Source of the DNA: Korobacter sp963703075
Lineage (GTDB): Bacteria; Acidobacteriota; Terriglobia; Terriglobales; Acidobacteriaceae
Reading direction: 5' to 3'
Assembly: GCA_963703075.1 (NCBI GenBank)
Contig: OY969786.1
Location: 3,348,001-3,412,000, forward strand
DNA: 64,000 bases
Of the stretch, positions 63,791 through 64,000 are shown one piece after another. The notes under the pieces are model-generated. The model was not told the origin of the DNA. It saw only the letters and a program-made list of their open reading frames with translations, and did no database searches. How positions within the stretch are numbered: position 1 is the stretch's first letter; the number at the start of each line of letters is the position of its first letter. The position numbers were made by a program, and so were the translations under genes.

Positions 63791-64000
63791 CTATCCGGCC
63801 TCTCCGGACTGTTGGCGGGCCACCGAAGTTGCCGGGGGGCTCGCGCTTTCGCTGTAGAGCGGTAGAGTAATGCAGAAGCTGGCTCCCTGGTTTTCCCCAG
63901 CGCTGTTCGCCCTGATCGTCCCGCCCAGTTTCTCGACGATTCCCTTCGAAACCCACAGCCCCAAACCAGTGCCGACATCCTTCTTCGTGGTGAAGAAAGG
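63791..64000 (-). CDS. Sensor histidine kinase, C-terminal fragment
   Basis: The minus strand carries the end of a HATPase domain: TTKKDVGTGLGLWVSKGIVE (G2 box, ATP-lid) and KLGGTI, then a beta strand ENQGASFCITLPL and a short tail to the stop at 63791. The N-terminal part lies beyond base 64000, so sensor domains are unseen. It could in principle be the partner of the orphan response regulator at 54.5 kb, but that is inference. Confidence 0.92.
   Translation of the reverse strand, partial: PFFTTKKDVGTGLGLWVSKGIVEKLGGTIRANSAGENQGASFCITLPLYSESASPPATSVARQQSGEAG

Overview
The window is a 64 kb chromosomal segment from a high-GC Acidobacteriota, probably of the Terriglobia/Koribacter type. The evidence is a secreted von Willebrand protein of the acidobacterial VWFA type, an S55 (SpoIVB-type) secreted peptidase, a DUF6599-like protein, two HTH-TPR proteins, dispersed intergenic repeats of the 'cctctgtgtcctctgtggtt' kind and frequent GTG/TTG starts. 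No plasmid, phage or IS genes were seen. There is one tRNA, no rRNA and no CRISPR array.

Layout. 0-0.3 kb: truncated 5' end of an exported protein. 0.4-7.1 kb (minus): aromatic amino-acid operon trpC-trpF-trpB-lipoprotein-trpA-aroQ-tyrA, followed by scoA-scoB. 7.2-12.2 kb (plus): small membrane protein, lytic transglycosylase, AMIN-domain cell-wall amidase and a DUF6599-like protein. 12.3 kb: a strong sigma70-type promoter and an intrinsic terminator bracket about 80 nt, a candidate small RNA or attenuator. 12.6-18.4 kb: S9 peptidase, YdjM-like membrane protein, MFS transporter, aldose epimerase and a DMT-like protein. 18.4-20.5 kb: a metallopeptidase and an acyltransferase, each broken by one frameshift. 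20.7 kb: tRNA-Thr(CGU). 20.8-32.8 kb: coiled-coil protein, acyl-CoA dehydrogenase, cNMP/DUF1003 membrane protein, HTH-TPR protein, VWFA protein, S55 protein, Ig-like secreted protein and a beta-propeller protein. 32.8-35.8 kb: repeat-rich area around a methyltransferase and a LolC/E-like permease. 35.8-39.2 kb: LolD-like ATPase and ClpC. 39.4-41.8 kb: an accessory patch of visibly lower GC with a twice-frameshifted gene whose reconstructed product has a PD-(D/E)XK nuclease signature, followed by an all-helical partner. 41.9-47.3 kb: secreted proteins, EF-P, acylphosphatase, apt and a membrane HTH-TPR regulator. 47.3-54.4 kb: UbiA, sugar-nucleotide epimerase, aroA, ruvC, ybdD and cstA. 54.5-64 kb: response regulator, an AddB/AddA-like nuclease-helicase pair, anion transporter, MbfA-like ferritin/VIT1 protein, a small secreted protein and the 3' end of a sensor histidine kinase.

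How the parts work together. The trp/aroQ/tyrA block and the distant aroA serve aromatic amino-acid synthesis. scoAB and the acyl-CoA dehydrogenase serve ketone-body/fatty-acid carbon use. The transglycosylase and amidase remodel peptidoglycan. LolC/E and LolD form a split lipoprotein/efflux ABC system. AddAB-like proteins and RuvC process DNA breaks and Holliday junctions.

Most notable points: the decayed nuclease module at 39.4-41.8 kb; four +1 frameshifts of the same sign confined to accessory genes; a 127-bp tandem repeat next to the permease; the candidate RNA at 12.3 kb; an EF-P with Asn at the normally modified position; and a lipoprotein gene embedded between trpB and trpA. All family names were recognised by reading translated motifs, not by database search.
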